From assembly GCA_032209605.1 (NCBI GenBank), contig JASFXZ010000039.1, positions 1,984,001-2,048,000 of the forward strand: DNA of 64,000 nucleotides. The letters run 5' to 3'. The DNA comes from Mactromeris polynyma (lineage: Eukaryota > Mollusca > Bivalvia > Venerida > Mactridae). Shown piece by piece: positions 63,293 through 64,000 of the stretch (position 1 is the first letter of the stretch; the number at the start of each line of letters is the position of its first letter). The notes under the pieces were generated by a model, which had not been told where the DNA came from, made no database searches, and saw only the letters and a list, made by a program, of their open reading frames with translations. Made by a program: the position numbers and the translations under genes.

Positions 63293-64000
63293 TATTTAAA
63301 TGGGTTACTAGCTGCATGGAGATTTTATCAAGGCTTCAGATATATTTGCCATCAATATCTTCATACATCCCACCTTAAAACCTTGTTTCCAGTATGCCTC
63401 AGGTGCCCCGCACTTATTTACTAAAGTACTCATATTTATCACATCAAGTTTGACATTGGTCTCGTATTTCTACCAACATTCGGCTGTTTAGTATTTGTTT
63501 TTTCCTTATTGGAGGTATAAATACATTGAAAGTGCTTGCCCTTAAGTTTGAAATCTTAGTATCTGGATTCAATAAATTACAACACTTTAGTTACAGTGTG
63601 TTTTAAATAGGAGAAACCCTGTGTTACACTTCCTCATTAATATGGCCCCTTCACTATACATCCATGCTGAACAATTTCAAAAGATTTCATAAATCATTTT
63701 AGCAAGTTCTCTGGAACAATGAATAATTTCACACTAAATGTTCCTATTGTAAGAGATAGTGTCACTTGACTGAACAAAGTGTGTTACACTATACAGCTGT
63801 TGTAACACTTACACAAAGTACTATAAAACTAATTTATACAAAATGCCTCCCGATTTATTTTCATTACTATTCAATACAGGTAATTAGACGAAAAAATTCT
63901 TGATTGCCTCATTTTAGTATTTGTGCCACAGTCTTGGTGGCGGGCAAAACACATTGCTCAATTTGTTCAATAAATATTATCTTGATTGCACTTAACAGAT

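Larger units (their letters stand above)
58823..64000 (+). other. Plexin intron following coding exon 2 (continues past the window)
   Basis: From the GTAAAT donor at 58823 to the window end I find no peptide resembling the expected next plexin exon (Sema edge followed by a cysteine-rich PSI domain), so I treat the stretch as one intron of at least 5.2 kb. It holds a 237-bp inverted-repeat element (59794-60030), a perfect heat-shock-element-like sequence (62741-62763) and a possible pogo-like MITE (63119-63292). A short exon could have been missed. Confidence 0.7.

Overview
The window looks like AT-rich, intron- and repeat-dominated DNA from a bivalve mollusc. The reasons are one recognisable animal gene with GT-AG introns, very low coding density, dispersed repeats of a type I recognise from bivalve genomes (a GCCCCC-hairpin / CCGTCCGTC / GTGTCCTATGGACAC element in two copies, a tRNA-headed SINE, several short inverted-repeat MITEs), and extensive minisatellite DNA. 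The species cannot be named from the sequence.

The only protein-coding gene I can support is on the + strand at the right-hand end: the start of a plexin, most like plexin-B. A 413-codon first coding exon (56652-57890, signal peptide plus most of the Sema domain) is followed by a 734-bp intron and a 66-codon second coding exon (58625-58822). Both junctions are phase 0 with consensus splice sites. The rest of the receptor lies beyond 64000. A good acceptor at 55982-55983 suggests that the 5' UTR starts in an upstream non-coding exon, so much of the DNA to the left could be plexin 5' intron, intergenic DNA, or both.

Layout: 1-19 kb is non-coding, with hAT-like and TACTGTATA-type MITEs, a diverged duplicated block, G runs and a pre-miRNA-like hairpin (14837-14914). 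19-23 kb holds a bivalve-type element, a 199-bp MITE with long terminal inverted repeats (TIRs), a possible small exon, and a 644-bp inverted-repeat element whose shorter relative sits at 59.8 kb in the opposite orientation. 23-30.8 kb shows nothing recognisable. 30.9-31.1 kb is a striking eight-unit 34-bp array whose units alternate strictly between two variants. 33.5-39.4 kb is a 5.9-kb array of a 23-bp unit with higher-order duplications. 39.4-45.5 kb holds short duplications, a 32-bp array (about 17 units) and a 36-bp array (18 full units) with a pogo/Tigger-like edge. 45.5-55.9 kb is non-coding with diverged repeat copies and a SINE. 56-64 kb is the plexin 5' region and introns, including a textbook-spaced heat-shock-element sequence at 62741-62763.

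I did not find a new multi-gene system. The most unusual material is the layered tandem-repeat DNA at 30.9-45.5 kb. The long open frames over those arrays follow from repeat composition and are not convincing genes.
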